A stretch of 64,000 nt of DNA, from NCBI GenBank assembly GCA_018714185.1, contig DVNT01000007.1:1-64000 (forward strand), written 5' to 3'. Positions 19,074 to 28,020 of this stretch are shown here, one piece after another; position 1 is the first letter of the stretch; every line of letters begins with the position of its first letter. Origin of the DNA: Candidatus Aphodousia gallistercoris (GTDB lineage: Bacteria; Pseudomonadota; Gammaproteobacteria; Burkholderiales; Burkholderiaceae_F). A program made the position numbers and the translations under genes. Under the pieces are notes generated by a model. That model worked only from the letters and a program-made list of their open reading frames with translations, did not search any database and had not been told where the DNA came from.

Positions 19074-19346
19074 ATGACTCGCATGGTTCATTGCGTCAAA
19101 CTCGGGAAAGAAGCCGAAGGGCTTGAATACGCCCCCTTGCCCGGTCCCTTGGGTAAGAAAGTTTACGACAACATCTCCAAGCAGGCTTGGGATGATTGGA
19201 TTAAGCTACAGACGATGATGGTCAATGAATACCAATTCAATCTGGCTGACGCCAAAGTCCGCAAGCACTTGCTCGAACAGATGCAAAAGTACCTCTTCGG
19301 AGACGGCGTGGAAAACGTTCCCAATTACACGCCTCCGAAAGACTAA
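19074..19346 (+). CDS. yggX: Fe(2+)-trafficking / oxidative-damage protection protein
   Basis: A 90-residue cytosolic YggX-family protein that protects iron-sulfur clusters from oxidation. Features are the start MTRMVHCVKLGKEAEGL with the conserved Cys7, PGPLGKKVYDNISKQAWDDW, and the C-terminal Asn-Tyr-Thr-Pro (NVPNYTPP). An upstream in-frame extension exists but overlaps hrpA in antisense and is not conserved, so the ATG at 19074 is used. Its presence fits the iron-sulfur-rich metabolism seen elsewhere in the window. Confidence 0.95.
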   Translation: MTRMVHCVKLGKEAEGLEYAPLPGPLGKKVYDNISKQAWDDWIKLQTMMVNEYQFNLADAKVRKHLLEQMQKYLFGDGVENVPNYTPPKD

Positions 19347-19371
19347 AGGAACGCGTCTTTTACGCATTACC

Positions 19372-19403
19372 CAGCCGCAGGCCTTGCGCCCGCGGCTTTT
19401 TTT
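19372..19403 (+). terminator. yggX terminator
   Basis: AGCCGCAGG.. pairs with ..CCCGCGGCT and is followed by seven T residues, 25 nt after yggX. It slightly overlaps the 3' end of the convergent rpiA. Confidence 0.85.
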
Positions 19404-20058
19404 ACGCAAGCATCGTTTTCACGCCCTCTTGCGTGCCGAGTAATAAAACGTCGGCTCCGCGACGGGCAAATAACCCGACGGTCACCACGCCCACAATTTG
19501 GTTAAGCTTTTCTTCCCAAGCGCGGGCGTCGGCCAACTGCCAGCCGTGCACGTCCAAAATTTTATTGCCGTTATCGGTGGTGAAATCGCGCAGCACGGGA
19601 TGGCCGCCCAGTTTTTCGATTTCTCGGCTAACGGCCCGAACAGCCATCGGAATCACCTCAATCGGCAACGGGAAAGCGCCGAGCACTTGCACCTTCTTGG
19701 ACTCGTCAGCGATGCAGACAAACGTATCCGAGACCATGGCCACGATTTTTTCCCTGGTCAAAGCGCCTCCGCCCCCCTTAATCATGCAAAACTGAGGGTC
19801 GATCTCGTCGGCTCCGTCCACATACACGCTGATGCGGTCAACCTCGTTTAAGTCCAACACGCGAAAGCCGTAGTCTTGAAGCTTTTTCGTCGAGCGGACG
19901 CTGCTCGAGACACAGGCAGGCACTTCGATGCCGCTTTCTTTGAGCGCGTCAATAAAGCAGTCTACCGTAGAGCCGGTGCCCACCCCTAAAATCTCGCCGG
20001 GCTTAACATAGGCCAAAGCCGCCTGTCCGACCAAACGTTTCAGTTCTTTTTGATCCAT
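19402..20058 (-). CDS. rpiA: Ribose-5-phosphate isomerase A
   Basis: A 218-residue pentose-phosphate enzyme interconverting ribose 5-phosphate and ribulose 5-phosphate. The phosphate-binding loop [15 protein letters not shown] and the catalytic segments [10 protein letters not shown] and [11 protein letters not shown] are intact. Length matches the family. It converges with yggX across a shared terminator. Confidence 0.96.
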   Translation of the reverse strand: MDQKELKRLVGQAALAYVKPGEILGVGTGSTVDCFIDALKESGIEVPACVSSSVRSTKKLQDYGFRVLDLNEVDRISVYVDGADEIDPQFCMIKGGGGALTREKIVAMVSDTFVCIADESKKVQVLGAFPLPIEVIPMAVRAVSREIEKLGGHPVLRDFTTDNGNKILDVHGWQLADARAWEEKLNQIVGVVTVGLFARRGADVLLLGTQEGVKTMLA

Positions 20059-20165
20059 ATTTCCGTCCAGAAAAACTTATTCAAATCCGGCTAGCGATCC
20101 TCAAATATCGATTGAGTCGTTACCGGTTTTCGCCCTCGTCATCGACATCGGGTTATTCTTTTTTA

Positions 20166-20789
20166 TTATTGAGCCGCACTAACGGCTTCTTTCATCCCGT
20201 CAATCAGCTTTTGGCTTTTTTCACTACGTAAGCCGTAGAGCCTGGCACTAAAAACCGAGATCATTTCCTGCACATCGTTTGCCAGGTCCTCTTCAAAGAA
20301 GGCTTCTTCCCCTTTATTGAGGATCACCACCTCAACGCCTTTCATTTCGCAAACGGAGAAAATCAGCTCGGCACCGAAACGCAGGAGACGGTCTTTATGC
20401 GTAATAACCAAGCGTTCAATTTTACCGTTAAGGAGTTTTTCGAGTAAAGCCTGCAGGCCTTTTTTCCGAGCATCGATCCCGCTGCCGACATCGCTGATGA
20501 GTTCGTAAGACCAACCTTGCGCACAACAGTACATTTCCAAAACGGTTTTCTCTCTTTCAAGAGCCTTTTTCTGATCCGCCCTTAAAACTCGAGTATAGGC
20601 TAAGGTGATTCGCTCGGGTTTGGGAGTGACTTTTCGGGCCAGTCCCATGATTTGCTCGGACGAATATCTTCTTTGACCGCCCTTTGTGCGCTGGGGAACC
20701 AACTTTCCTTCCGCTTCCCAACGCCTGAGAGTCGAAATGGAAACGCCTAATTCAACAGCCGCCTTTCCGATGCTATAAAATCGATTCAT
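20166..20789 (-). CDS. IS607-family serine recombinase lacking its catalytic serine
   Basis: A 207-residue protein with the IS607 TnpA layout: an N-terminal MerR-type helix-turn-helix (YSIGKAAVELGVSISTLRRW, residues 5-24) followed by a small serine-resolvase domain. At the position of the nucleophile, where the family has R-V-S, it reads AYTRVLRADQ with Leu69 (codon TTA, one transition from TCA). Other resolvase residues (KDRLLRFGAEL) are kept and the frame is open. The partner tnpB of IS607 elements is absent. It is either a dying transposase or a protein retained for DNA binding. Confidence 0.85.
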   Translation of the reverse strand: MNRFYSIGKAAVELGVSISTLRRWEAEGKLVPQRTKGGQRRYSSEQIMGLARKVTPKPERITLAYTRVLRADQKKALEREKTVLEMYCCAQGWSYELISDVGSGIDARKKGLQALLEKLLNGKIERLVITHKDRLLRFGAELIFSVCEMKGVEVVILNKGEEAFFEEDLANDVQEMISVFSARLYGLRSEKSQKLIDGMKEAVSAAQ

Positions 20790-20968
20790 ATGGATAATAT
20801 TAGTTGGCTTTGAATAGGTTCATTATACCGATATTAAGATCCAAGACTAAACGAGTGGCATGGCAGCGTTTCTTGATACGTTCTGAGACCTATTAGGGGG
20901 TTTGGCAGCTGCTACTTTATAATGCCCGATGACGGCAGCGCGGTGTTCCTGCCCGTCGTACTGATTCA

Positions 20969-23344
20969 TTGGCTTCAGACAAAGTGGAAAAGTCTTCTCC
21001 CATCTTCGCGGTTGAAACCTTCAAAAGCCTCGGCGACAAAAGTTTCCGAGGCCAGGCCATGTTGGGCGTGGCGATGACTTGGATCATGCTGATCTGCGTG
21101 ATCGTGGCGCTGCTCTTTGTAGGCAATTTAATCCGAGTGCAAGACGAGAAGAATCAACTCGTGCAGCTGCACCAGACAACCGAATTGTGGGCCGAGTCTT
21201 TTAATATCCGACTCTCGGCCGACATCGAAAGGCTCTCGCAGCTCTCAAGCAACGTCGATCGCAACCTGCCCCTGAAAGACAACCTGCTCGGGCTCAGCCG
21301 AAAAGTGCGCTCTGTCATTCAAGGACGACACGAGATACTGGAAGTCAACATTGTCGATGCCGATAAGCTTGTTCGCGCCTCCATTGCCTCGCCCGGTCCG
21401 TTCGGCGACATTACGCTCAATCCCGGCTCCCTGTACGACCGCGAAGAAACCTATGAAGCAATCGAGCGCAGCATACGAACCGGCGCCGCCTCTTTCTCAC
21501 GGCCGTACTCTCAACCCTTGGCCGGCTCGCCTTTTGTGGACTTGGTGATCAATATCCGCATTCACTCGCAGCCGCTTTTAGTGATTTCGCGCCTGTCGCT
21601 GTGGGAGCTTGTGCGGACCTCCACGTCGAAAGGACCGGCAAGCGACTTTCGCGTGAGCCTGCTCTATAACGGACAACCGATTGTTATCGACACCACCGAC
21701 TCGCATCGGGAGTCGATCAAATACAACGTGCATTTGGCACCCCTACCGGCCAATTTTGCCCTGCAGGTAAGTAGCTATGCCCAAGGGCTCATCACCCAAA
21801 ACACCCTTTTCTGGGTCATCAGCGCCCTCGGCGTTTTTTTGATCGTGGCCTTGCTCGGACTCATTCGCTTTAATTGGCGGCAAAACAATACGGAAACGGC
21901 CTTGCGCGCGGAAACCGCTTTGAGAAAAACCATCGCCGATAGCCAGCTCTCCGGCTTGCAAGTTACCGACCGCAGCGGACGCATCATTTATGCCAACAAA
22001 ACATTTGCCGATATCATGGCGCTTAAAAACCCCGATGACCTGATCGGGCAAATGCCGCCTTACTCCTACTGGCCGCAAGGCGAAGCCGGCTTTCGGCTTA
22101 GCGAATTGCTCGAAGCGATCATGCACGGTCAAATTCATACGGCAAGCTATGAGTTCCAACCGGTTAAGCCCGACGGCAGTACGTTTTACGCTTTCTTGCG
22201 CATCTCGCCGATGAATACGGTCGACGGCAAACAGCTCGGCTGGCTTTGGACACTCACGGATATTTCCGAAATTCGGCGAGCCCAAGAGCGCGTCACGGCC
22301 GCCCACGAACGCTTTACCTTGGTGTTGGAGTCCATGCAAGATGCCATCAGCGTGGTCGACACTCAAAGCGATCTGCTGCTTTTTTCCAACACGGCCTACG
22401 ACCGCCTCTTCGGGGAAAACAGCAAGGGGCACCTGTACGCCCATACCCAATTTGCCCAAAATCCGACAGCGAACACGGCCGACGTTTACTTTGAAGACCT
22501 TGAACTGTGGTTCGAGGTGCACGAGCGGATCATTACCTGGACGGACCGAACCGATGTCCGGCTGCAAATCCTCTCGGATATTACGGAGCGGCGCAAGAAC
22601 GAAATGCTGCTTGTCGAACAACAGGCCCGTTCGGAATTAAATTCCCGTTTGGTGACGATGGGCGAAATGGCAAGCTCGCTTGCCCACGAATTGAATCAGC
22701 CGCTTGCGGCTATCTCCAACTATGCTTTTGTGGTCGCAAGCCTGATGAAAAAAGCGGGCGTTCCCGAAGACCACGAAATGTTCTACTCGATTAACCGGAT
22801 TGAGTCGCAAGCCGAGCGTGCCGCCGGCATCATCCGCCGCATCCGCTCGTTTACTCGCCGCAGCGAACCGAAGATGGAGCTGATTGGCATTGATCATTTG
22901 CTCAACGAAGTCAAAGAACTCGCAACCATTCAGGCCCGCCGCTATAACGCCAAAGTCTCCTACTTCATCGCCCCTGACGTGCAGACGGTTTGGTGCGATG
23001 AAATCATGATTGAGCAAGTGTTGCTGAACTTGATTAAAAACGGCATTGAAGCCAGCGCCAACATCGAAGGGCGCAAACCGGAAGTCTCTTTGACGATCTA
23101 TCAAAACACCTTGCACCACGTTGTCTTCGAAGTCGCCGATAACGGCACGGGCATTCCCGATGAAAACAAGGAGCACCTGTTTGACCCGTTTTTCACCACC
23201 AAGAGTGCCGGAATGGGCATGGGCTTGAATATTTGCAGAACCATCGTGGAGCTGCATCACGGACGACTCACCATTTCCGACAATATCGGACAAGGAACAA
23301 TTTTTACCCTGACACTTCCCGCCCAAGATGAAAAATCAGGTTAA
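20969..23344 (+). CDS. PAS-domain sensor histidine kinase
   Basis: A 791-residue membrane sensor. The first transmembrane segment (~31-53) precedes an extracytoplasmic domain (~55-270) of the double-Cache type, and a second membrane segment spans ~279-300. Two PAS domains follow (~318-440 and ~445-550). The HisKA helix carries the phospho-accepting His573 ([17 protein letters not shown]). The HATPase domain has [17 protein letters not shown] and GMGMGLNI. The start is uncertain: no ATG precedes the first membrane helix closely, an in-frame stop lies at 20930, and TTG 20969 is the best candidate. It is paired with the regulator 52 nt downstream. The small-molecule signal is unknown. Confidence 0.88.
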   Translation: MASDKVEKSSPIFAVETFKSLGDKSFRGQAMLGVAMTWIMLICVIVALLFVGNLIRVQDEKNQLVQLHQTTELWAESFNIRLSADIERLSQLSSNVDRNLPLKDNLLGLSRKVRSVIQGRHEILEVNIVDADKLVRASIASPGPFGDITLNPGSLYDREETYEAIERSIRTGAASFSRPYSQPLAGSPFVDLVINIRIHSQPLLVISRLSLWELVRTSTSKGPASDFRVSLLYNGQPIVIDTTDSHRESIKYNVHLAPLPANFALQVSSYAQGLITQNTLFWVISALGVFLIVALLGLIRFNWRQNNTETALRAETALRKTIADSQLSGLQVTDRSGRIIYANKTFADIMALKNPDDLIGQMPPYSYWPQGEAGFRLSELLEAIMHGQIHTASYEFQPVKPDGSTFYAFLRISPMNTVDGKQLGWLWTLTDISEIRRAQERVTAAHERFTLVLESMQDAISVVDTQSDLLLFSNTAYDRLFGENSKGHLYAHTQFAQNPTANTADVYFEDLELWFEVHERIITWTDRTDVRLQILSDITERRKNEMLLVEQQARSELNSRLVTMGEMASSLAHELNQPLAAISNYAFVVASLMKKAGVPEDHEMFYSINRIESQAERAAGIIRRIRSFTRRSEPKMELIGIDHLLNEVKELATIQARRYNAKVSYFIAPDVQTVWCDEIMIEQVLLNLIKNGIEASANIEGRKPEVSLTIYQNTLHHVVFEVADNGTGIPDENKEHLFDPFFTTKSAGMGMGLNICRTIVELHHGRLTISDNIGQGTIFTLTLPAQDEKSG

Positions 23345-23396
23345 AATGAAATTTTGGTTTTAAATCATTTTTGGCCTTCAGTGCCCGTTTAAAGTT

Positions 23397-24047
23397 ATGT
23401 CTTTTCCTGCCTTTAATTTTGACAATATCCGCAAAGAGCCTTTGGGAACGGTCTACGTTGTCGACGATGATGCCGATGTCCGTGATTCGATGCGCCGTCT
23501 GCTGGAGTCGCAAGACTACCGGGTAGAAGCCTTTGAAAGCGGCGAATCGTTTATTGCCAAATACGATCCGAACGCTATTGCCGTTTTATTGCTGGACCAA
23601 AGAATGCCCGGTATGCCGGGCACTGAAGTACAGGACCATTTAATTGCCCGCAAAGCGACCATTCCGATTGTCTTTCTCACTGGGCACGGGGATGTGCCGA
23701 TGGCTGTGAACGCCTTGAAAAAGGGCGCGGCCGATTTTCTGCAAAAACCCGTGAAGATTGAAATCCTGTTGCCGTTGATTGCCAAGCTGCTTAACGAAGC
23801 CCGGGAAAACCGCGTACAAAGCGAACGGCAGTCGCTCAATGAGGCAATGCTTTCCAAATTAACGCCGCGCGAGCAGCAGGTGCTCGAGCGTATTGTGGCC
23901 GGACGCCTGAATAAGCAAATCGCCGACGATTTGGGCATTTCGATTAAGACGGTCGAAGCCCACCGTGCCTCCATCATGGATAAAACCAACTCCGGCACCG
24001 TGGCCGATTTGATGCGCGTTGTGCTCGGCGCGAGCCAAAACCACTAA
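23397..24047 (+). CDS. FixJ/TodT-like response regulator
   Basis: A 216-residue transcriptional regulator: a receiver domain (acid pocket VVDDDADVRD, phospho-acceptor Asp67 in LLLDQRMPG, then FLTGHGD and LQKPV) followed by a LuxR-type helix-turn-helix (LTPREQQVLERIVAGRLNKQ). The order sensor-then-regulator and the TG-H-G-D signature are those of FixLJ/TodST/DctBD-like systems. It is the obvious partner of the upstream kinase. Confidence 0.92.
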   Translation: MSFPAFNFDNIRKEPLGTVYVVDDDADVRDSMRRLLESQDYRVEAFESGESFIAKYDPNAIAVLLLDQRMPGMPGTEVQDHLIARKATIPIVFLTGHGDVPMAVNALKKGAADFLQKPVKIEILLPLIAKLLNEARENRVQSERQSLNEAMLSKLTPREQQVLERIVAGRLNKQIADDLGISIKTVEAHRASIMDKTNSGTVADLMRVVLGASQNH

Positions 24048-24067
24048 AATTTTCGGCAAAAAATAGG

Positions 24068-24096
24068 GCCTGCAGCCTGCCTGCGGGCTCTTTTGT
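24068..24096 (+). terminator. Terminator after the two-component operon
   Basis: GCCTGCAG (24069-24076) pairs with CTGCGGGC (24081-24088), followed by TCTTTTGTTATTTTT. Confidence 0.75.
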
Positions 24097-24209
24097 TATT
24101 TTTCTGCAGCAGCGCTCGCCACAGCGGCAGCGCAGCCGTCGACAAACGACTTTTAACCCAAAGGAGTACGCGCCTGCCCCGGTCTGTGCCGGCAAAGACG
24201 CCAATAGTT

Positions 24210-25061
24210 ATGACAGCTCAAATCATCGATGGCAAAACCATTGCCGCACAAATCCGGCAAAGAACCAAAGAAGCGGCGCAAACCCTGTGCCGCGCCCCGC
24301 GTTTGGATGTCATCATGGTCGGCGACAATCCGGCCAGTGCCGTTTATGTCAGAAACAAAATGAAAGCGTGTCGCGAAGTCGGCATCACGGCCGTAGACCA
24401 TAAATTGCCGGCTTCTTGCTCGGAAGAAACCCTGCTTGAGACGATCCGCTCGCTTAACTCCGACCCGATGGTTGACGGCATTCTCGTGCAGCTTCCCCTG
24501 CCCGAACAGATTAAATCCGGACCGATTCTGGAAAACATCGACCCCTCAAAAGACGTGGACGGGTTCCACATCTACAACACGGGCAAGCTCGTGACAACGG
24601 GCGGCGGCTTTAAGCCGTGCACGCCGGCCGGCATCATTGAGTTGCTCAAGGCCATCGGCTATTCGCTTGAGGGCAAGCACGCGGTGATTCTCGGTCGCTC
24701 CAACATTGTCGGCAAGCCCCTGTCGATGCTCATGCTTCAGGAAAATGCCACGGTAACGATCACCCACAGCCACACACCGGACTTGAAGCGTTACACGCTC
24801 GACGCGGACGTGCTCGTAGCCGCTATCGGCAAAGCCAAATTTGTGAAAGCCGACATGGTCAAAGAAGGAGCAGTGGTCATTGATGTAGGAACCAACCGAG
24901 ACGAAAACGGGAAACTGTGCGGCGACGTGGATACGGAAAACGTCAAGGAAAAAGCGGCGTGGATTACCCCGGTGCCGGGCGGAGTTGGCCCGATGACGAT
25001 TGCCATGCTGCTGCACAACACCCTGGTATCGGCTCAAAAGCGCCAAGGCTTGGCGCAGTAA
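24210..25061 (+). CDS. folD: Methylenetetrahydrofolate dehydrogenase/cyclohydrolase
   Basis: A 283-residue bifunctional FolD supplying 10-formyl-tetrahydrofolate for purine synthesis and formyl-Met-tRNA. Conserved blocks include the catalytic Tyr-Lys region (ASAVYVRNKMKACREVG), VDGILVQLPLP, the NADP loop GRSNIVGKPLSML and the C-terminal TPVPGGVGPMTIAML. The ATG at 24210 is favoured over an in-frame codon at 24093 because the family starts with about MTAQIIDGK. It fits with purC, purE, purK and purB in the window. Confidence 0.97.
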   Translation: MTAQIIDGKTIAAQIRQRTKEAAQTLCRAPRLDVIMVGDNPASAVYVRNKMKACREVGITAVDHKLPASCSEETLLETIRSLNSDPMVDGILVQLPLPEQIKSGPILENIDPSKDVDGFHIYNTGKLVTTGGGFKPCTPAGIIELLKAIGYSLEGKHAVILGRSNIVGKPLSMLMLQENATVTITHSHTPDLKRYTLDADVLVAAIGKAKFVKADMVKEGAVVIDVGTNRDENGKLCGDVDTENVKEKAAWITPVPGGVGPMTIAMLLHNTLVSAQKRQGLAQ

Positions 25062-25068
25062 AGCTTGC

Positions 25069-25572
25069 TTACGGCAACTCCTCTGCCAAGCGCAAGACCT
25101 CCTGAACCGTATCAAACGAGAAGCCGCGAGCCAGCAAATACCGTATTTGCTTGGCTCGTTCTTTGGGGGTGTCGGCCGGAGAAGAAAAGCGCCGCCGCCA
25201 CAATGCCAATGCGCGCTCGGCTTCGTTTTCTTTAAAGGGCTCAAGCGCTTCGGCTATGGCTTCGGCCGGCACGCCCTGCTGCCTTAATTCATATTCCAAA
25301 CGGGCGTTGCCGAATCGGCCGCTTCGCGTCCTCACACGGGATTCGGCATAGCGGGTCTCCGACAGCAAATTTTTCTCCTGCAACTCATCGAGCACGCGCT
25401 CGAGCTCACCGGGATCGTCTTGCGGTAGCAGGTAGCGCCGCAGCTTACTGCGCAGCTCGGCGCGGGAATACTCTCGTCGGGCCAAGTACTGCACGGCCCG
25501 GGCTTTAAGGGAAAGCGGGCGCTTTTTCCCGCAAGGGCTTAAGGCGCCTGCGGCTGTCTCTAGCGTATCCAT
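25069..25572 (-). CDS. recX: Regulatory protein RecX
   Basis: A 167-residue RecX, which caps and modulates RecA filaments. It is all-helical with three RecX repeats (ARREYSRAELRSKL, ESRVRTRSGRFGNARLEYEL, and the C-terminal KQIRYLLARGFSFDTV). It lies 55 nt downstream of recA on the same strand, the standard arrangement. Normal length. Confidence 0.93.
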   Translation of the reverse strand: MDTLETAAGALSPCGKKRPLSLKARAVQYLARREYSRAELRSKLRRYLLPQDDPGELERVLDELQEKNLLSETRYAESRVRTRSGRFGNARLEYELRQQGVPAEAIAEALEPFKENEAERALALWRRRFSSPADTPKERAKQIRYLLARGFSFDTVQEVLRLAEELP

Positions 25573-25627
25573 TGAAAAATAAGCTTAAGAATAAGGAAGG
25601 GACCGGCACAAGCCAGTCCCGCAAAGA

Positions 25628-26713
25628 TTACACCAACGGTGCGGTTTCGCCGGGCTCGGCAGCGGCAACCGGTACCTTCTTAGCCTTTAAGCCTTTGAGC
25701 TCCCGAATTTTATTTTCCAGCTCTTCCATCACTTCGGGATTGGCTTTAAGGTACTCGCGTGCGTTATCGCGCCCTTGGCCGATTTTTTGTCCTTGGTAGC
25801 TGTACCAAGCTCCGGATTTGCCCATCAAGTCCAAATCGACCGCCATATCGATGACCTCCCCTTCATGGGAAATGCCGTCACCGTAGAGGATGTCAAATTG
25901 CGCGGTCTTAAACGGAGGCGCCACTTTGTTCTTGACCACTTTGACCTTCGTGTCCGAACCGATCACCTCGTCGCCTTTTTTGATGGCGCCGATGCGACGA
26001 ATATCCAGACGGACCGAGCTGTAGAACTTCAATGCGTTGCCGCCCGTTGTGGTTTCGGGATTGCCGTAGCTAACGCCGATCTTCATGCGGATCTGGTTAA
26101 TGAAGACCACCAATGTATTGGTCCGCTTAATCGAGGAGGTCAGTTTGCGCAAGGCCTGGCTCATTAATCGTGCCTGTAAACCCGGCAGGGCTTCGCCCAT
26201 CTCGCCTTCGATTTCAGCCTGAGGCGTCAAAGCGGCAACCGAGTCAATGACCACCATGTCAACCGACCCGGAGCGAACCAGCGCGTCACAGATCTCCAAC
26301 GCCTGCTCACCGGTATCGGGCTGCGAAATCAACAACTCGCCCAAGTTGACGCCCAAGCGCTGTGCGTACTGAATATCCAAGGCGTGCTCGGCGTCGATAT
26401 AGGCGCAGGTGCCGCCGGTTTTTTGCATTTGAGCGACCACATGCAAGGCCAACGTCGTTTTACCGGAGGACTCGGGACCGTAAATTTCCACGATACGACC
26501 GCGCGGCAGCCCGCCGACGCCCAAAGCCAAATCCAGTCCCAAGGAACCGGTTGAAACGACATCGATATCTTCGCTCATGCCCTTGTCACCCATGCGCATG
26601 ATCGAACCCTTGCCGAATTGCTTTTCAATTTGAGCCAAAGCCGCGCTCAATGCCTTTTTGCGTTCTTCGCCTTCGACGCGTTCCACTCGGGGCAATGTCT
26701 TTTTCTCAGCCAT
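25628..26713 (-). CDS. recA: Recombinase RecA
   Basis: A 361-residue homologous-recombination ATPase and SOS co-protease. Walker A is GPESSGKTT, Walker [11 protein letters not shown], and the L1/L2 DNA-binding loops are present ([14 protein letters not shown] and [14 protein letters not shown]). The C-terminus carries an Ala/Glu-rich tail. I looked for a LexA box of the CTGT-N8-ACAG type in the AT-rich upstream region and did not find one. Confidence 0.98.
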   Translation of the reverse strand: MAEKKTLPRVERVEGEERKKALSAALAQIEKQFGKGSIMRMGDKGMSEDIDVVSTGSLGLDLALGVGGLPRGRIVEIYGPESSGKTTLALHVVAQMQKTGGTCAYIDAEHALDIQYAQRLGVNLGELLISQPDTGEQALEICDALVRSGSVDMVVIDSVAALTPQAEIEGEMGEALPGLQARLMSQALRKLTSSIKRTNTLVVFINQIRMKIGVSYGNPETTTGGNALKFYSSVRLDIRRIGAIKKGDEVIGSDTKVKVVKNKVAPPFKTAQFDILYGDGISHEGEVIDMAVDLDLMGKSGAWYSYQGQKIGQGRDNAREYLKANPEVMEELENKIRELKGLKAKKVPVAAAEPGETAPLV

Positions 26714-26987
26714 TGTCGATTCCTCTGCTTAAAAATCAATGTTCAACGTTAATAAAATTTTCTATTTACATCAAAAAATTCTATTAACTTCAATAGATCG
26801 TCCTATTTTCAGTGTTTCTAGGATTACCGATGGTTCAATTATGAATTAAAGAAGATCATTTGTCGAGACTTTATTTAGTCTTTTATATTATCGTTTACCC
26901 TAACTTATGTATCAAAAAATGATTCTATTCTAAGTATCGTGAGAGCAAACACCGGAAAGAAATCTGGCCCACGGTTTCTGAAAAAAT

Positions 26988-27016
26988 TTGACATCGTCGG
27001 ATTTTTAATGCAAAAT
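26988..27016 (+). promoter_or_regulatory. Promoter of the tRNA-Lys cluster
   Basis: TTGACA (26988-26993) and CAAAAT (27011-27016) are separated by exactly 17 nt, about 55 nt upstream of the first tRNA. The rest of 26714-27071 is AT-rich with no gene that I can support. Confidence 0.65.
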
Positions 27017-27071
27017 GCAGCCTTCGGTTGGGGACACGTTGCCGGTTGGCTAGTCCGAAAGCATAACGAAC

Positions 27072-27147
27072 GGGTCGTTAGCTCAGTCGGTAGAGCAGCG
27101 GACTTTTAATCCGTTGGTCGAGAGTTCGAGTCTCTCACGACCCACCA
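27072..27147 (+). tRNA. tRNA-Lys (TTT)
   Basis: A 76-nt cloverleaf: GGGTCGT acceptor stem, D-arm GCTC/GAGC, anticodon loop CTTTTAA (TTT), T-loop GTTCGAG, encoded CCA. First of three tRNA-Lys genes. Confidence 0.96.
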
Positions 27148-27170
27148 CCGACTATAATTGATTGAGGTTT

Positions 27171-27246
27171 GGGTGCGTAGCTCAGTTGGTAGAGCAGCGG
27201 ACTCTTAATCCGTCGGTCCAGAGTTCGAGTCTCTGCGCACCCACCA
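27171..27246 (+). tRNA. tRNA-Lys (CTT), copy 1
   Basis: A 76-nt cloverleaf beginning GGGTGCG and ending with encoded CCA; the anticodon loop CTCTTAA gives CTT. Identical to the next copy. Confidence 0.96.
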
Positions 27247-27268
27247 CTCCTCAAAGCAATACAGATAT

Positions 27269-27344
27269 GGGTGCGTAGCTCAGTTGGTAGAGCAGCGGAC
27301 TCTTAATCCGTCGGTCCAGAGTTCGAGTCTCTGCGCACCCACCA
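27269..27344 (+). tRNA. tRNA-Lys (CTT), copy 2
   Basis: Identical over all 76 nt to the copy at 27171, 22 nt downstream of it. This looks like a recent tandem duplication or gene conversion. Confidence 0.96.
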
Positions 27345-27358
27345 TATCTTTGAAGAAG

Positions 27359-27383
27359 GCTGATCGTTTGATCGGCTTTTTTT
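27359..27383 (+). terminator. Terminator of the tRNA-Lys cluster
   Basis: GCTGATC pairs with GATCGGC around a 4-nt loop, followed by seven T residues. Confidence 0.88.
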
Positions 27384-27507
27384 GTATATATCCGTAACAA
27401 AACTTCAAAATATCGGTCGAGCGAGCGCACAAATCTTTTTTCAGAAACTAAAATACTAAACACGCAGTATTTTGCGCATTACAATCATTCCCCCGGTAGT
27501 AACAGAA

Positions 27508-28020
27508 GTGAATACAACAAAGATTTTTCTCCCCGATGTCGAAGCCACGGAGCGTTTCGGAGGCTGCCTGGCCGCCGCCGTGCAAGCCGAGTCGGCCGAT
27601 ATTGCCGAATGCGGCTTGAACGTGCGCCTGGAGGGAAACCTCGGCGCCGGGAAAACCGCTACGGCCCGCGCCTTCTTGCGCGCTCTCGGCGTTAGCGGCC
27701 GCATCAAAAGCCCGACCTTTACCTTGCTCGAAACCTACCCGCTTGCCAACGGCTTGGAGGCCTTTCACTTCGATTTTTACCGCTTTGAGAGCCCGGAGGA
27801 GTTCCTGGATGCCGGGTTCCGCGAAAATTTTGCGCCCAAACACATTACGCTGGTTGAGTGGAGCGAAAAAGCGCTGCCTTGTCTTCCGCCGGATGATCTC
27901 ACGCTTACGCTTACCGTGCATGACGACGGGCGCGATTTAGAGATCGCTCCCCACTCCCCCCTTGGACAGAAGGTTTTTGACGAGGTGCTTCGCGCATGGA
28001 ATTCTCACGCAGACAGATAA
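27508..28020 (+). CDS. tsaE: tRNA threonylcarbamoyladenosine biosynthesis ATPase TsaE
   Basis: A 170-residue P-loop protein required with TsaB/TsaD/TsaC for the t6A37 modification of ANN-decoding tRNAs. The Walker A is GNLGAGKT. SPTFTLLETYP and FHFDFYRFESPEEFLDAGF are family signatures. The GTG at 27508 gives a normal N-terminus; an in-frame TTG at 27472 is the alternative. The 3' end overlaps amiC by 25 nt, a widespread gene pair. TsaC of the same pathway is encoded at 33703. Confidence 0.9.
   Translation: MNTTKIFLPDVEATERFGGCLAAAVQAESADIAECGLNVRLEGNLGAGKTATARAFLRALGVSGRIKSPTFTLLETYPLANGLEAFHFDFYRFESPEEFLDAGFRENFAPKHITLVEWSEKALPCLPPDDLTLTLTVHDDGRDLEIAPHSPLGQKVFDEVLRAWNSHADR

Noticed and set aside
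21743..23326. Two long open frames (292 and 229 codons) antisense to the sensor kinase
   Set aside because: They shadow intact PAS and kinase domains and show no family features.
26714..26800. LexA/SOS box upstream of recA
   Set aside because: I searched by eye for CTGT-N8-ACAG type sites and found none; regulation may use a different motif.
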